A DNA stretch of 64,000 nt, taken from the NCBI GenBank assembly GCA_902524995.1, contig CABZFJ010000001.1:186001-250000 (forward strand), given 5' to 3'. This DNA comes from an uncultured Pelagibacteraceae bacterium (lineage in GTDB: Bacteria; Pseudomonadota; Alphaproteobacteria; Pelagibacterales; Pelagibacteraceae). The notes below the pieces were generated by a model. It saw only the letters and a program-made list of their open reading frames with translations. It made no database searches and was not told the DNA's origin. Below, piece after piece: positions 26,770 to 36,541 of this stretch; position 1 is the stretch's first letter; every line of letters begins with the position of its first letter. The translations under genes and the position numbers were made by a program.

Positions 26770-27839
26770 TACAAAACTACACCAGCTCCTTTTAAAAATT
26801 TAGCACTTGCATCCAAAACTAATCTTGGACTAGCTTCTAAATCCATATTATCAAATTTCTTTATTTTATATTTTTCTAGACCTACCAATGCGATCATAGC
26901 TGCGTTGTCCCCACATAGTTTAATATCTGGAAAAAATATATTAAAGCCATTCTCATTACTCATTTCGATTAGTTTTTTTCTTATACCTTTGTTTGCCGCA
27001 ACTCCTCCCGCAACAACAAAAGATTTTTCTTTAAATGAGTTTTTTAAAAATTCTTTATAAGCAATCTTAGATTTAATATACAATATTTCTTCGATAGTTT
27101 TTTGAAAAGACGCTGCTAAATCATATTTTTCTTGTTCTGAATTTATATATTTTGTTATTCTTAATATTGCAGTTTTAAGTCCTGCAAAAGATAAATTGCA
27201 TCCACCTTTATTAATTATTGGTTTGGGTAATTTATATTTATTTGGATCACCCCTTTCTGCAAATTTTTCTAACTTTGGACCACCTGGAAATTCTATTCCT
27301 AAAAGTTTTGCAGTTTTGTCAAATGCTTCTCCTAAAGCATCATCAATTGTAGTTCCTAATCTTATGTAACTACCTAATCCATTCACAATTAAAAATTGAC
27401 TGTGTCCACCCGAAATTAACAGAAGTAAATAAGGATAATTAATATTAGTTTGAAGTCTTGGACTTAAAGCATGACCCTCTAGATGATTAACACCAATAAA
27501 TGGAACCTTTAAAGATGATGCGAGTGATTTTGCAAAATTTAAACCAACACTAAGACAAATTATTAAACCAGGTCCAGACGTTGCGGCAACTGCGGAAATT
27601 TTATCAAGAGTTATACCACTCTCATCCAAAGCTTTTTTTGCAATTAAATTAATTTTTTCAATATGTGACCTTGCGGCTAATTCTGGAACAACTCCACCAA
27701 ATTCTTTATGAATGTCAAATTGACTTGAAACTATATTTGATAAAATTTTTGGTATACCACTTTCGTTATCTTGAATAATTGAAACCGCTGTTTCGTCACA
27801 ACTAGTCTCAATTCCTAATATTATTGGGCTTTTATTCAT
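26769..27839 (-). CDS. tsaD: tRNA N6-threonylcarbamoyladenosine synthase subunit TsaD
   Basis: Transfers the threonylcarbamoyl group to A37 of tRNAs that read ANN codons. 356 residues of the ASKHA/Kae1 fold: ILGIETSCDETAVSI at the N-terminus, GGVVPELAARSHIEKI, the iron-binding HLEGHALSP near residue 120, LLLISGGHSQF, FPGGPKLEKFAERGD, and CGDNAAMIALVG near the C-terminus. Divergent from hemC across 58 bases, a common alphaproteobacterial arrangement. Confidence 0.97.
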   Translation of the reverse strand: MNKSPIILGIETSCDETAVSIIQDNESGIPKILSNIVSSQFDIHKEFGGVVPELAARSHIEKINLIAKKALDESGITLDKISAVAATSGPGLIICLSVGLNFAKSLASSLKVPFIGVNHLEGHALSPRLQTNINYPYLLLLISGGHSQFLIVNGLGSYIRLGTTIDDALGEAFDKTAKLLGIEFPGGPKLEKFAERGDPNKYKLPKPIINKGGCNLSFAGLKTAILRITKYINSEQEKYDLAASFQKTIEEILYIKSKIAYKEFLKNSFKEKSFVVAGGVAANKGIRKKLIEMSNENGFNIFFPDIKLCGDNAAMIALVGLEKYKIKKFDNMDLEASPRLVLDASAKFLKGAGVVL

Positions 27840-27897
27840 AATTTATTTTTTATAATTAATACAATTAATCTATAAGAATGTAATAGAAATAACTTTT

Positions 27898-28809
27898 ATG
27901 AAAAGAGCTAATCTTGTAATTGGGACACGTGGAAGTAAGTTAGCAATGATTTACGCAGAAAATGTGAAAAAAGAACTAAAAAAATATTTTTCTAAAGAGA
28001 TTGAATTAAAAAAAATAGTAACAATTGGAGATCAAAAGAAAAAAGAGAGATTATCTGAGATAGGAGGCAAAGGATTATTTTCAAAACAAATTGAAAAAGA
28101 TTTATTAAATCAAAATATAGATATTGCAGTACATGCTTTCAAAGATATGCCTACTCAAGAAACTGAAAATCTTTTAACTAATAATTTTTTAAAAAGAAAT
28201 TCCCCTAATGAAATTTTAATAAGTAAAAATAATATAAAATTTGAGGATTTAGAGCCAAACTCAATTATTGGCACATCATCATATAGACGAGAATATCAAC
28301 TTAAGAAAAAAAGACCCAACTTAAAATATAAACTTATCAGAGGAAATGTTGATACTAGAGTTCAAAAGTTAGAAAAAGGTGAATATGATGCAATAATACT
28401 CTCAAAAGCAGGAGTAGATGCTTTAAATTTACAACATAAAATTTCACAAGAATTTAGTGTTGATGAACTTATACCTTGTGCTGGTCAAGGAATTATAGCA
28501 ATTCAATGCAGAGAAGATGATGATGAAACTAAAAAATTACTTGAAAACATTAATGATCAAGAAACAAGAACTGTCGCAAAAGCAGAAAGAGAGGTCTTAA
28601 AAGTTCTTGAAGGAGATTGCGATACTGCAGTAGGTGTATTTGCAAAATCTAATGGTAAAAAAGTAGATCTATTGACCGAATTGTTTTCTGTTGATGGAAA
28701 AAATAGATATTTCATAAAAAAAAGTCTTCAAAAAGATAATATTGAGTCTACTAGTAGAATGGTGGGAGAAGAGCTTAAATTAGAATCAAAGGGTTCTTAT
28801 AAAAATTAA
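27898..28809 (+). CDS. hemC: porphobilinogen deaminase (hydroxymethylbilane synthase)
   Basis: Polymerises four porphobilinogen units into hydroxymethylbilane for heme. 303 residues: NLVIGTRGSKLAMIYA, DIAVHAFKDMPTQE, GTSSYRREYQLKK, RGNVDTRVQKLEKGEYDAIILSKAG and the dipyrromethane-cofactor Cys in VLEGDCDTAVGVFA near residue 240. It opens a plus-strand run hemC-hemD-mscS-yggT-folD with gaps of 1-3 bases or overlaps. Confidence 0.97.
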   Translation: MKRANLVIGTRGSKLAMIYAENVKKELKKYFSKEIELKKIVTIGDQKKKERLSEIGGKGLFSKQIEKDLLNQNIDIAVHAFKDMPTQETENLLTNNFLKRNSPNEILISKNNIKFEDLEPNSIIGTSSYRREYQLKKKRPNLKYKLIRGNVDTRVQKLEKGEYDAIILSKAGVDALNLQHKISQEFSVDELIPCAGQGIIAIQCREDDDETKKLLENINDQETRTVAKAEREVLKVLEGDCDTAVGVFAKSNGKKVDLLTELFSVDGKNRYFIKKSLQKDNIESTSRMVGEELKLESKGSYKN

Positions 28810-28810
28810 A

Positions 28811-29509
28811 ATGCATATTTTATTAACCAGACCATTAGATGATAGTAAAGAATTAATTTTAAAATTTACTTCGATGAAACATAAAGTTTCACATTTACCC
28901 TTGTTACAAATAAAAAAAATAGAAACACAAGAAATAGATTTTAGCCAATTCAAAGGTGTCATTTTCACGAGTGCTAATTCTTTAAAAAATTTAAATATCT
29001 CAAAAATAGATAAAAAAATAATTTGTTTTTGTGTTGGTATTGCAACAGAAAGAAAGGCAAAAGAATTAGGTTTTCAAAGTATTTTCTGTGCTGAAGGTAA
29101 CGTAAATAATCTTAAAGAATTAATTTTACAAAACTTTGACCCAAAGATTGGACCAATTGCCTACATTAGTGGAGAAACTGTTTCTTATAATCTTGATCAA
29201 GACTTAATTTCAGAAAACTATGTCATCAAGAGAATTATAAATTATACTGCAATACCCAATGAAAATTTAAGTGATGACTTTTTAAAAGATATCAAATCTT
29301 CTGTGCCAGAAATTGTTTACATATATTCTGAAAATAGCGCGAAAACATTTTTTAATTTAATAAAAAAATATAATTTAGATAATATTTGGATGGAAACTAA
29401 CCTAATGTGTATGGGCGAAAAAGCATCATCAGCATTGAATGATATAAAATGGAAAAAAATTTTTCTTTTTAACTCTGGTGAAGAGGAGTTTTTGCTATAT
29501 AAAATTTAA
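28811..29509 (+). CDS. hemD: uroporphyrinogen-III synthase
   Basis: Closes and inverts ring D of hydroxymethylbilane to give uroporphyrinogen III. 232 residues; HemD is poorly conserved but the layout fits: HILLTRPLDDSKELILKFTS start, FKGVIFTSANSL, CFCVGIATERKAKELGF, YISGETVSYNLDQDL and VYIYSENSAKTFFNLIKKYNL. The start is one base after hemC, which supports the call. Confidence 0.92.
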   Translation: MHILLTRPLDDSKELILKFTSMKHKVSHLPLLQIKKIETQEIDFSQFKGVIFTSANSLKNLNISKIDKKIICFCVGIATERKAKELGFQSIFCAEGNVNNLKELILQNFDPKIGPIAYISGETVSYNLDQDLISENYVIKRIINYTAIPNENLSDDFLKDIKSSVPEIVYIYSENSAKTFFNLIKKYNLDNIWMETNLMCMGEKASSALNDIKWKKIFLFNSGEEEFLLYKI

Positions 29510-29511
29510 AA

Positions 29512-30597
29512 ATGGACGTTTTAAATAAACTAAATGAGTTATTTTTATCTGTTTGGAAGCAGGGAATTCTTGGGGTAGATTTCTTTCAGATAATTGTAGG
29601 TCTTGGAATATTTATATTATTTTTAATATTTAGAGGTCTAATTAGCAAACTTGTAATAAAAAAATTAGAATTAATTTCAAAAAGAACATCCAATAAATTA
29701 GATGATACTTTTGTAAAATCAATGGAAGGTCCTGCTAGGTTTCTTCCAATTGTTCTTGGTGTCTTTTTTGCCAGTTACTATATGTCATTCGATAATGAGA
29801 CTAGGGGTTTCATAGATAACGTTAACAGAACTTTAATAACAATTTTAATATTTTGGATAATACATCAGATAGTTGAGCCTATATCATATATTTTAAGTGG
29901 ATTAGATAAAGTCCTGACAAAAGAATTAATAGGCTGGATTATAAAGTCTCTTAAAATTTTAATTTTTATTTTAGGCGCAGCTGCTGTACTTGAGTTATGG
30001 GGAATTAAAATTGGACCAATAATTGCAGGATTAGGTTTATTTGGAGTAGCAGTAGCATTAGGTGCACAAGATTTATTTAAAAATCTAATTTCTGGTATTT
30101 TAGTTTTAGTTGAAAAAAGATTTAGAATTGGTGATTGGATTAAAGTTGAGGGAGTTATCGAAGGGGTTGTTGAGAATATTGGATTTAGATCAACTGTTAT
30201 AAGAAAATTTGATAAATCACTGGCAATTATTCCTAATTTTCAATTTGCAGAAAATGCAGTGATTAATAACACGAGAAAGACTAACTGGGCTATTAGCTGG
30301 ATAATAACTCTTCAATATGACACCACTATTGATCAATTGAAAACAATAAGAGACGAAATTGAAGATCACATAAATAAAGGTGAAGATTATGACCAATCTG
30401 TAGGAGTCGCTGTAAGAATAGATAAGTTTTCAGATAGCTCGATTGATATGTATGTTAGATGTTTTACAAAAACAAATAGTTGGACTAATTATTTACAAGT
30501 AAAAGAAAATTTGGCACTTGAAATAAAAAAAATTGTTGAAGGTAAGGGGGCTGCCTTTGCATTCCCAAGTCAGTCCATCTATGTCGAAAAAAAATGA
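29512..30597 (+). CDS. MscS-family mechanosensitive channel
   Basis: Small-conductance mechanosensitive channel that releases solutes on hypo-osmotic shock. 361 residues with four to five membrane segments; the pore-lining helix and beta domain are typical: IKIGPIIAGLGLFGVAVALGAQ then DLFKNLISGILVLVEKRFRIGDWIKVEGVIEGVVENIGFRST (split here over motif boundaries), and IIPNFQFAENAVINNTR. Its 3' end overlaps yggT by four bases. Confidence 0.94.
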   Translation: MDVLNKLNELFLSVWKQGILGVDFFQIIVGLGIFILFLIFRGLISKLVIKKLELISKRTSNKLDDTFVKSMEGPARFLPIVLGVFFASYYMSFDNETRGFIDNVNRTLITILIFWIIHQIVEPISYILSGLDKVLTKELIGWIIKSLKILIFILGAAAVLELWGIKIGPIIAGLGLFGVAVALGAQDLFKNLISGILVLVEKRFRIGDWIKVEGVIEGVVENIGFRSTVIRKFDKSLAIIPNFQFAENAVINNTRKTNWAISWIITLQYDTTIDQLKTIRDEIEDHINKGEDYDQSVGVAVRIDKFSDSSIDMYVRCFTKTNSWTNYLQVKENLALEIKKIVEGKGAAFAFPSQSIYVEKK

Positions 30598-30884
30598 TCG
30601 CTATATTTTATTTAGCACTTCAAATTTTGAAACTTTATTCATATGTCGTCATTGCTAATGTCGTTATAAGTTGGTTAGTTGCTTTTAATATATTAAATAC
30701 AAGTAATCGGTTTGTATATTTAATATTAGATTTTACTTTTAAAATGACAGAGCCGATTTTAATGAGAATTAGAAGATTTTTACCTAACCTTGGAGCTTTT
30801 GATATTTCACCTATCGTACTTCTTTTGTTGATATGGTTTATAGAAATGTGTATGAAGCTCTACATTGCACCACTAATATTTTAA
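30594..30884 (+). CDS. YggT family membrane protein
   Basis: 96 residues, two hydrophobic helices joined by the family linker FKMTEPILMRIRRFLPNLG and DISPIVLLLLIWFI. YggT proteins are small membrane proteins of uncertain role, linked in some bacteria to osmotic shock tolerance and in others to division or photosystem biogenesis; the overlap with an MscS gene here fits the osmotic theme. Confidence 0.92.
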   Translation: MIAIFYLALQILKLYSYVVIANVVISWLVAFNILNTSNRFVYLILDFTFKMTEPILMRIRRFLPNLGAFDISPIVLLLLIWFIEMCMKLYIAPLIF

Positions 30885-30887
30885 TAA

Positions 30888-31733
30888 ATGATTTTAATTG
30901 ATGGGAAAAAAGCTGCTGCTGATCTAAGAGAAGAGCTCAAGAAAGAAGTCTTATCTTTAAAAGATAAGCACAATAAAGTGCCAGGTTTAACAGTAATATT
31001 GATTGGTGATTTAGCACCTAGTCAAATTTATGTTAGAAATAAGGAGAAATCTGCCAATGAAGTAGGTCTTAAATCAAAGGTCATTAGATACCTTGACAGT
31101 GTTGAAGAAAGTGAAGTTTTAAAAAAAATTGATGAACTTAACAACGATGATTCTGTTTCAGGAATTTTAGTTCAGCTACCACTTCCAAAGCATATTGATA
31201 AACAAAAAGTTATAGAGGCAATTTTGCCAGAGAAAGATGTAGACGGATTTCATCCCATGAATGTTGGTAATCTATCCTCAGGTTATGAAAGTTCCATTCC
31301 ATGCACTCCTTTAGGTTGTTATTTATTAATAAAAAAAATTGAACCAAACCTTAATGGAAAAAAAGCCGTAATTGTTGGAAGATCAAATTTAAATGGTAAG
31401 CCAATGACACAGTTGTTATTGAAAGAAAATTGCACAGTTACAATTACTCATTCAAAAACAAATGATCTTAAGGGTGAATGTTTAAAAGGAGACATTATAG
31501 TTGCTGCTGTTGGTATCCCTGAGCTTGTAAAAGGTGATTGGGTTAAAAAAGATGCAATTGTGATAGACGTTGGTATTAATAAAACTGAAAATGGCCTAGT
31601 TGGCGATGTTGCATTTGATGAAGTATCAAAAGTTGCAAAAGCTTTAACTCCAGTTCCAGGTGGAGTTGGACCTATGACTATTGCATGTTTACTTAAAAAT
31701 ACAATCGAATGTTTTAAAAGAGCGAATAAATAA
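30888..31733 (+). CDS. folD: bifunctional methylene-THF dehydrogenase/methenyl-THF cyclohydrolase FolD
   Basis: Interconverts 5,10-methylene-THF and 10-formyl-THF, supplying one-carbon units (for example to PurH). 281 residues: VILIGDLAPSQIYVRNKEKSA with the active-site Tyr and Lys, GILVQLPLPKHI, EKDVDGFHPMNVGNL, CTPLGCYLLI, VIVGRSNLNGKPM, and LTPVPGGVGPMTIACLL. Last gene of the hemC run; it converges with the ABC permease gene six bases on. Confidence 0.97.
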   Translation: MILIDGKKAAADLREELKKEVLSLKDKHNKVPGLTVILIGDLAPSQIYVRNKEKSANEVGLKSKVIRYLDSVEESEVLKKIDELNNDDSVSGILVQLPLPKHIDKQKVIEAILPEKDVDGFHPMNVGNLSSGYESSIPCTPLGCYLLIKKIEPNLNGKKAVIVGRSNLNGKPMTQLLLKENCTVTITHSKTNDLKGECLKGDIIVAAVGIPELVKGDWVKKDAIVIDVGINKTENGLVGDVAFDEVSKVAKALTPVPGGVGPMTIACLLKNTIECFKRANK

Positions 31734-31739
31734 AATTTA

Positions 31740-34277
31740 CTATTGATTTCTTATTAATGGATAAACTTTAGGACTTAAGTATTTAAGATTAGTTAGCATA
31801 ATTAAAATCAAAGTCACAATTCCTATAGAGGCACCAAGGTAAATTAAAACTTTAAAATCAAATTGCCAAACTAATTCAAAAATATTCTCCATAATAAATT
31901 TTGATCCAATTACTGCAAAAAAAATTGCAATTAATATTACCGACGTAAAAATAATTATAAATTCAATCAAAGACGAAAATATAATTTCTTTTTTTGAAAA
32001 ACCTAAAATTTTAAATACAAGATTTTGGTACTCTTTTACTTTTCCTTGAACCATTATAGCACTTGAGATAACAATTAATCCAATGACAATTGTTACACCA
32101 GAAATTAGGGTTACAGCTATGAAAACTTTATTTAAAACTGATGTTACTTTGTTTAAGTAATCAGCAATTTTTATCATAGACAAACTCGGTAATACTTCTA
32201 ACATTTTGGTTTCATCAAAATTATCTGGATTTTTAAACTTAGCAGTTGCTAAATATTCATGAGGAATTTTTTTTGCAAATTGTGGATTAAATAACATGGC
32301 AAAATTAATACTTAGATCACGATAATCAACTTCTCTAAAATTAACTATTTCTCCATCAATTTCTCGACCATAAATGTTTAAAGTAAAAATATCTCCCAAC
32401 TTAATGTTAAAATCTTTAGCCACTTTTGCATCAAGTGATATCTGAAGTTGGTCAGGTTTAGATAAATCCCACCATTCTCCTTTTAAAATTGGGTTATCTT
32501 TAGGTATATTTTCAACCCAAGAAGATCTTCTTTCACTTCCAATTACCCAATAACTATCATTATCTGGTTTAATATAGCTATTTGGATTCACATCATTAAT
32601 TTTTACTATTCCGGAAGAAACCATAGGCACTATTTCAATGTTCGCATCAGGGTTCATTTTGTAAACACCTTGTTCAAATTTTTTCTTTTCACCTTTTTGA
32701 ATTCCAACAAAAAAATAATCAGGTGCAATATCTGGAATAGATCTTGCAATTTCTCTTTTAAAATTTGTTCCAACTAAAGCTAAAGTTAATAATAAAGTTA
32801 CACCTAAGCCTAAAGACATAATTGTTATAGGAGTGATACTTTTTGTTTGAGTTATATTTTTTATCGATACTTTTAAAGAGATATTTGAAATAAAATTAAA
32901 CTTTTTCAGTAAATAAATTATAATTTTCGAAAGTAAAAAAAATACAATTAGACATACAAAAAAAGCCAGAAAATAACCCAAGCTATAAGAAGGCTTTTCA
33001 GATCCTAGTGTAAACAATAAAACTAAAAATGATAACAAGATAAAACTCAAAATAACTGACTTTTTTGTGTAATAAAATTGTAGGTTTTGGAATACATTTC
33101 TAAATAGGTTTGATGCTTTAACTTGATCAATTGAACTTATTGTTGGTATTGAAAAAATTATAAGAACCAACAAACCTACAATAAAAATTTTTATAAAATT
33201 AATTAAAGAGAATTTTGGATAAACATTTAATCCCAACCCATCAGATAAATATTTATCTGCAATTGGTACAATTAAAAAACTTGAGTTATAAGAAATTACA
33301 GTAATAATAAATAATAATATTAATAATTGAAGATAATAAAGTGTTTTTATATTCCCTGAATAAAATCCTACAGCTTTTCTTACAGCTATAGACATATTAT
33401 TCTGGTTTATAAATGACAACAATGTATTAGCAATACCTATTCCAGCAATTAACATTGCACTAATTGAAACTAAAGATAGAAATTGAGAAAAATTATTAAT
33501 TATCCTTTTTAAGCCACTAGCTGAATTTTCTGGAAATCTAAGTTTTACTTTTCGGTCATCTTTAAAAATATCTTTGATCTTACTTTCTATTTTTTCTGGA
33601 TCATCACTTGGTTTAAACTTTACTTTATATTCATAATTTAAAAAATTACCTATTCCATTTAGTTTTAGCAACTCCAAAGTTTGTTTTCCTGCTAATGCAA
33701 AATCTCCAAAAGCTACAAACCCACTGACATCAGGTACAGATTTTATAATTCCAACAACTATGAAACTTTGATCTTGTACCTTAACTTTGTCATTTATCTC
33801 TATCTTTAAAGTTTTTAATAAACTTTCATTAATCAAAATTGTCTTGGGTTCCTTTTGCATTCTTTCGTAAGCATCTTCTGGCTCATAAACAACTTCACCG
33901 TATAACGGATATTTTTCATCAACTGTTTTAATTCTTGTAAATAATGATTTATTTTTTTCTCTGCCTGTCGTAGAAAGCATTGTACTGAATTCTATCATTT
34001 GTGAGACAGTTGAAAATTTCTTTACTTTATTGACTAAATTAAGATCCCCCTGATTACGGTTATAATCGATTTCGAGATCTCCACCCAAAAGAACTTTTGC
34101 ATTATCATTAAGCTCTTTTTTTAAACTATCTTCGATTGTAAAGATGGAACTTAAAATAAAAAGACTGATAAACAGCGTTACAATTATGCTTGAAATTTTT
34201 TTATAATTTCTGCTTAAATCCTTTAAAGCATATTTGAATATTAAACTTAACTCCGAAGGATTATTTAATTTTTCCAT
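31740..34277 (-). CDS. ABC transporter permease of the FtsX/YbbP type
   Basis: 845 residues with the YbbP layout: an N-terminal helix, a large periplasmic domain (roughly 50-260), three helices, a middle membrane block, another large periplasmic domain (roughly 515-690) and three C-terminal helices. The FtsX-type segments are MLIAGIGIANTLLSFINQNNMSIAVRKAVGF and VIGLIVISSAIMVQGKVKEYQNLVFKILGFS. It overlaps the ATPase gene by 17 bases. Together with a TesA-type esterase next door this is the classic ybbA-ybbP/tesA neighbourhood; substrate not known, though lipid or lipoprotein-related export is commonly proposed. Confidence 0.9.
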   Translation of the reverse strand: MEKLNNPSELSLIFKYALKDLSRNYKKISSIIVTLFISLFILSSIFTIEDSLKKELNDNAKVLLGGDLEIDYNRNQGDLNLVNKVKKFSTVSQMIEFSTMLSTTGREKNKSLFTRIKTVDEKYPLYGEVVYEPEDAYERMQKEPKTILINESLLKTLKIEINDKVKVQDQSFIVVGIIKSVPDVSGFVAFGDFALAGKQTLELLKLNGIGNFLNYEYKVKFKPSDDPEKIESKIKDIFKDDRKVKLRFPENSASGLKRIINNFSQFLSLVSISAMLIAGIGIANTLLSFINQNNMSIAVRKAVGFYSGNIKTLYYLQLLILLFIITVISYNSSFLIVPIADKYLSDGLGLNVYPKFSLINFIKIFIVGLLVLIIFSIPTISSIDQVKASNLFRNVFQNLQFYYTKKSVILSFILLSFLVLLFTLGSEKPSYSLGYFLAFFVCLIVFFLLSKIIIYLLKKFNFISNISLKVSIKNITQTKSITPITIMSLGLGVTLLLTLALVGTNFKREIARSIPDIAPDYFFVGIQKGEKKKFEQGVYKMNPDANIEIVPMVSSGIVKINDVNPNSYIKPDNDSYWVIGSERRSSWVENIPKDNPILKGEWWDLSKPDQLQISLDAKVAKDFNIKLGDIFTLNIYGREIDGEIVNFREVDYRDLSINFAMLFNPQFAKKIPHEYLATAKFKNPDNFDETKMLEVLPSLSMIKIADYLNKVTSVLNKVFIAVTLISGVTIVIGLIVISSAIMVQGKVKEYQNLVFKILGFSKKEIIFSSLIEFIIIFTSVILIAIFFAVIGSKFIMENIFELVWQFDFKVLIYLGASIGIVTLILIMLTNLKYLSPKVYPLIRNQ

Positions 34278-34926
34278 CTTTGATTTTAATTTTTCGTTTT
34301 GCTTTGTCTGCTAATTTTGGATCATGTGTGACCATTATTAAAGAAGACCCTTCTTCTTTAACGTATTTAAATAAAATTTCAGAGATCATTATTGAGTTTT
34401 CGGTATCTAGGTTACCAGTTGGTTCATCAGCTAAAATCAAATCTGGTTTCATTGCAATAGCTCTTGCAATCGCCACACGTTGTTGTTCTCCGCCAGATAA
34501 TTGACCTGGAAGATTATTGAATCTATGTTTTAGACCAAATCGATCTAATAAACTTTTTGCTTCTTTCTCAGGATTTTTAAATTCATTAAGTTCAAGTGTT
34601 AAGGCTACATTTTCAACAGCTGTATAATTTGGAATTAAATAGAAAGATTGAAATATAATTCCTATATTTTGCTTTCTAATTTTAGATACTTCGTCTTCAT
34701 TAAGATTTGTTATTTCCCTGTCTTGAAATATAATTTTTCCTGAGGTTGGACGTTCTAGTCCACCAATTAACATAATTAAGCTTGTTTTTCCTGACCCACT
34801 TTCTCCAACTACAGACACAGTTTCTTTTTTTTTTATAGCTAAATCAATATTTTTTAAGACATTGATATTGTCCTTCCCAGTTTGGTATTTGAGATTTATT
34901 TTTTTTAATTTAAGAAGTGTGTTCAT
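34261..34926 (-). CDS. ABC transporter ATPase of the YbbA type
   Basis: The ORF track begins at 34974, but the ATG at 34926 gives the normal N-terminus MNTLLKLKKINLKYQTGKDN, so I use it (221 residues). Walker A GESGSGKTS, Q-loop IIFQSFYLIP, signature LSGGEQQRVAIARAIA, Walker B LILADEPTGNLD and H-loop MVTHD are all intact, typical of the LolD/MacB/YbbA class. It drives the adjacent FtsX-type permease. The start codon overlaps head to head with that of tesA on the other strand. Confidence 0.94.
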   Translation of the reverse strand: MNTLLKLKKINLKYQTGKDNINVLKNIDLAIKKKETVSVVGESGSGKTSLIMLIGGLERPTSGKIIFQDREITNLNEDEVSKIRKQNIGIIFQSFYLIPNYTAVENVALTLELNEFKNPEKEAKSLLDRFGLKHRFNNLPGQLSGGEQQRVAIARAIAMKPDLILADEPTGNLDTENSIMISEILFKYVKEEGSSLIMVTHDPKLADKAKRKIKIKDGKIK

Positions 34927-35533
34927 GAATAAAAGTTTATTTATAAAAATATTGTTATTCTTTCTAGTGCACATAAATGCAAGTGCAATAGAAAAGGTTA
35001 TATTATTCGGCGATAGTTTAATGGCGGGTTATGGTCTACCTAAAGAACAACACTTATCTTTAGTTTTAGAAAGTAATCTCGTTAGGAGTGGTTTAAATAT
35101 TAAGGTCATAAATGGAAGCGTGTCAGGAAGTACTTCTTCTGGTGGATTGAATAGAGTAGAATGGAGTTTATCAGAACCCGGTATTGATTTAATCATCCTT
35201 GGTCTTGGGGCAAATGATATGCTTAGAGGAATTCGACCAGACGAAACTGAAAGAAATTTAGAAGAAATAATTAAAATTGCTAATAGTAAAAAAATAAAAA
35301 TTATAATAGCTGGGATGGTTGCACCAAAAACTCATGGAACTAAATATAAAAAAAATTTTGATGCTATTTATCCTAAATTGTCAAAAAAATATAATTTACC
35401 TCTGATTCCATTTTTGTTAGAAGGTGTTGCTCTTAATCCAAATCTAAATCAACAAGATGGAATACATCCTAACAAAGCTGGAACAATAGTTATAAGTAAT
35501 ACAATTCAAAATATTATTTCAAAAAATTATTAA
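34925..35533 (+). CDS. tesA: periplasmic GDSL esterase/thioesterase TesA-like
   Basis: SGNH hydrolase (acyl-CoA thioesterase I / lysophospholipase / arylesterase group). The ORF track starts at 34862; the ATG at 34925 gives a clean signal peptide (MNKSLFIKILLFFLVHINASA) and a 202-residue protein, so I use that. Blocks: ILFGDSLMAGYGLP (nucleophile Ser), NGSVSGSTSSGGL, LGLGANDMLRGI, and the Asp-His pair in QQDGIHPNKAGT. Divergent from the YbbA ATPase, as in many proteobacteria. Confidence 0.94.
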   Translation: MNKSLFIKILLFFLVHINASAIEKVILFGDSLMAGYGLPKEQHLSLVLESNLVRSGLNIKVINGSVSGSTSSGGLNRVEWSLSEPGIDLIILGLGANDMLRGIRPDETERNLEEIIKIANSKKIKIIIAGMVAPKTHGTKYKKNFDAIYPKLSKKYNLPLIPFLLEGVALNPNLNQQDGIHPNKAGTIVISNTIQNIISKNY

Positions 35534-35539
35534 TAGGAT

Positions 35540-36541
35540 ATGAAAAAAAAATATCATCGTTTAGCAAATGGCACATTTCGAAATCCTGAAGGATCAAAGG
35601 TGATTGATATGAACTTCAATTGGTCGTTTAAGGTCTTTAACCAAGAAAAAAAAAAATTAGATATGACTTTTCCTGAAAGTAATATTATTAAAAAAGAAAA
35701 AGTTTTATTTGATTTAAATAATTTCCAAAAAGAAGATTATGTGGCATGGGTAGGTCATGCAACATTTTTATTAAAATTAGGGGAAATAACAATAATAACA
35801 GATCCAGTTTTTTCGACGAATGCAGGACCTTTATTTTTTGGGCCAAAGAGATATACCGAACCAGCATTAAAACTTAATGAGATACCAAGGACAGATATTT
35901 TTCTATTAACTCACAATCACTACGATCATCAAGACATGAAAACAATTATGAGATTTCCTTATAAAGATTCTAAAGTCTTGGTACCTTTAGGACTGAGAAA
36001 ATATTTTAAAATTAATAGATTTAAAGATGTAAATGAAATGGATTGGTATGATCAAATAAGAATAAATCAGAATTTAAATATTACTTTTTTGCCATCAGTC
36101 CACTGGTCAAAAAGGAGCTTAACGGATACTAACAAAACTTTATGGGGTAGTTATTTGATTGAATATAAAGCAAAAAAAATATTATTTTCATGTGATACTG
36201 GTGTTGGAAAAATATATAAAGAATTGGGAGATAAGTACGGTCCAATTGATTTAACATTTATTAATATTGGTGCGTATAATTTCTATCCAATGGCTTCAAT
36301 TAAAGATTCTTCTGCTTATCACACTAATCCTGAAGAAGCTCTTGGACTAGCTAAAGATTTAAAAAGTAAAAAAGTAATTGGAATGCATTGGGGGACTTTT
36401 GTTTTATCACTTGAACCAATATTAGAGCCCCCTTTTAGGTTTAAGCAAAATGCAGAAAAATTTGGATTTAAAAAAGATGATGCAATTATTTTTAAAATTG
36501 GTGAGTTTAAATTATTAAAAGAACTTTTTGATACTAACTAG
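35540..36541 (+). CDS. metallo-beta-lactamase-fold hydrolase, NAPE-PLD/UlaG-like
   Basis: 333 residues, no signal peptide. Metal-binding motif LLTHNHYDHQDM near residue 130, WVGHATFLLKL and IITDPVFSTNAGP upstream, SVHWSKRS, LFSCDTGVG, and the final His in IGMHWGTF. The pattern FFGPKRYTEPA is that of the N-acyl-phosphatidylethanolamine phospholipase D-like branch. Could act on phospholipids or phosphodiesters; the substrate is not determined. Converges with the sugar dehydrogenase, overlapping by 8 bases. Confidence 0.88.
   Translation: MKKKYHRLANGTFRNPEGSKVIDMNFNWSFKVFNQEKKKLDMTFPESNIIKKEKVLFDLNNFQKEDYVAWVGHATFLLKLGEITIITDPVFSTNAGPLFFGPKRYTEPALKLNEIPRTDIFLLTHNHYDHQDMKTIMRFPYKDSKVLVPLGLRKYFKINRFKDVNEMDWYDQIRINQNLNITFLPSVHWSKRSLTDTNKTLWGSYLIEYKAKKILFSCDTGVGKIYKELGDKYGPIDLTFINIGAYNFYPMASIKDSSAYHTNPEEALGLAKDLKSKKVIGMHWGTFVLSLEPILEPPFRFKQNAEKFGFKKDDAIIFKIGEFKLLKELFDTN

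Noticed and set aside
34862-34924. Upstream extension of the tesA frame
   Set aside because: The extra 21 residues would precede a clean signal peptide and overlap the ATPase gene; the internal ATG fits the family better.
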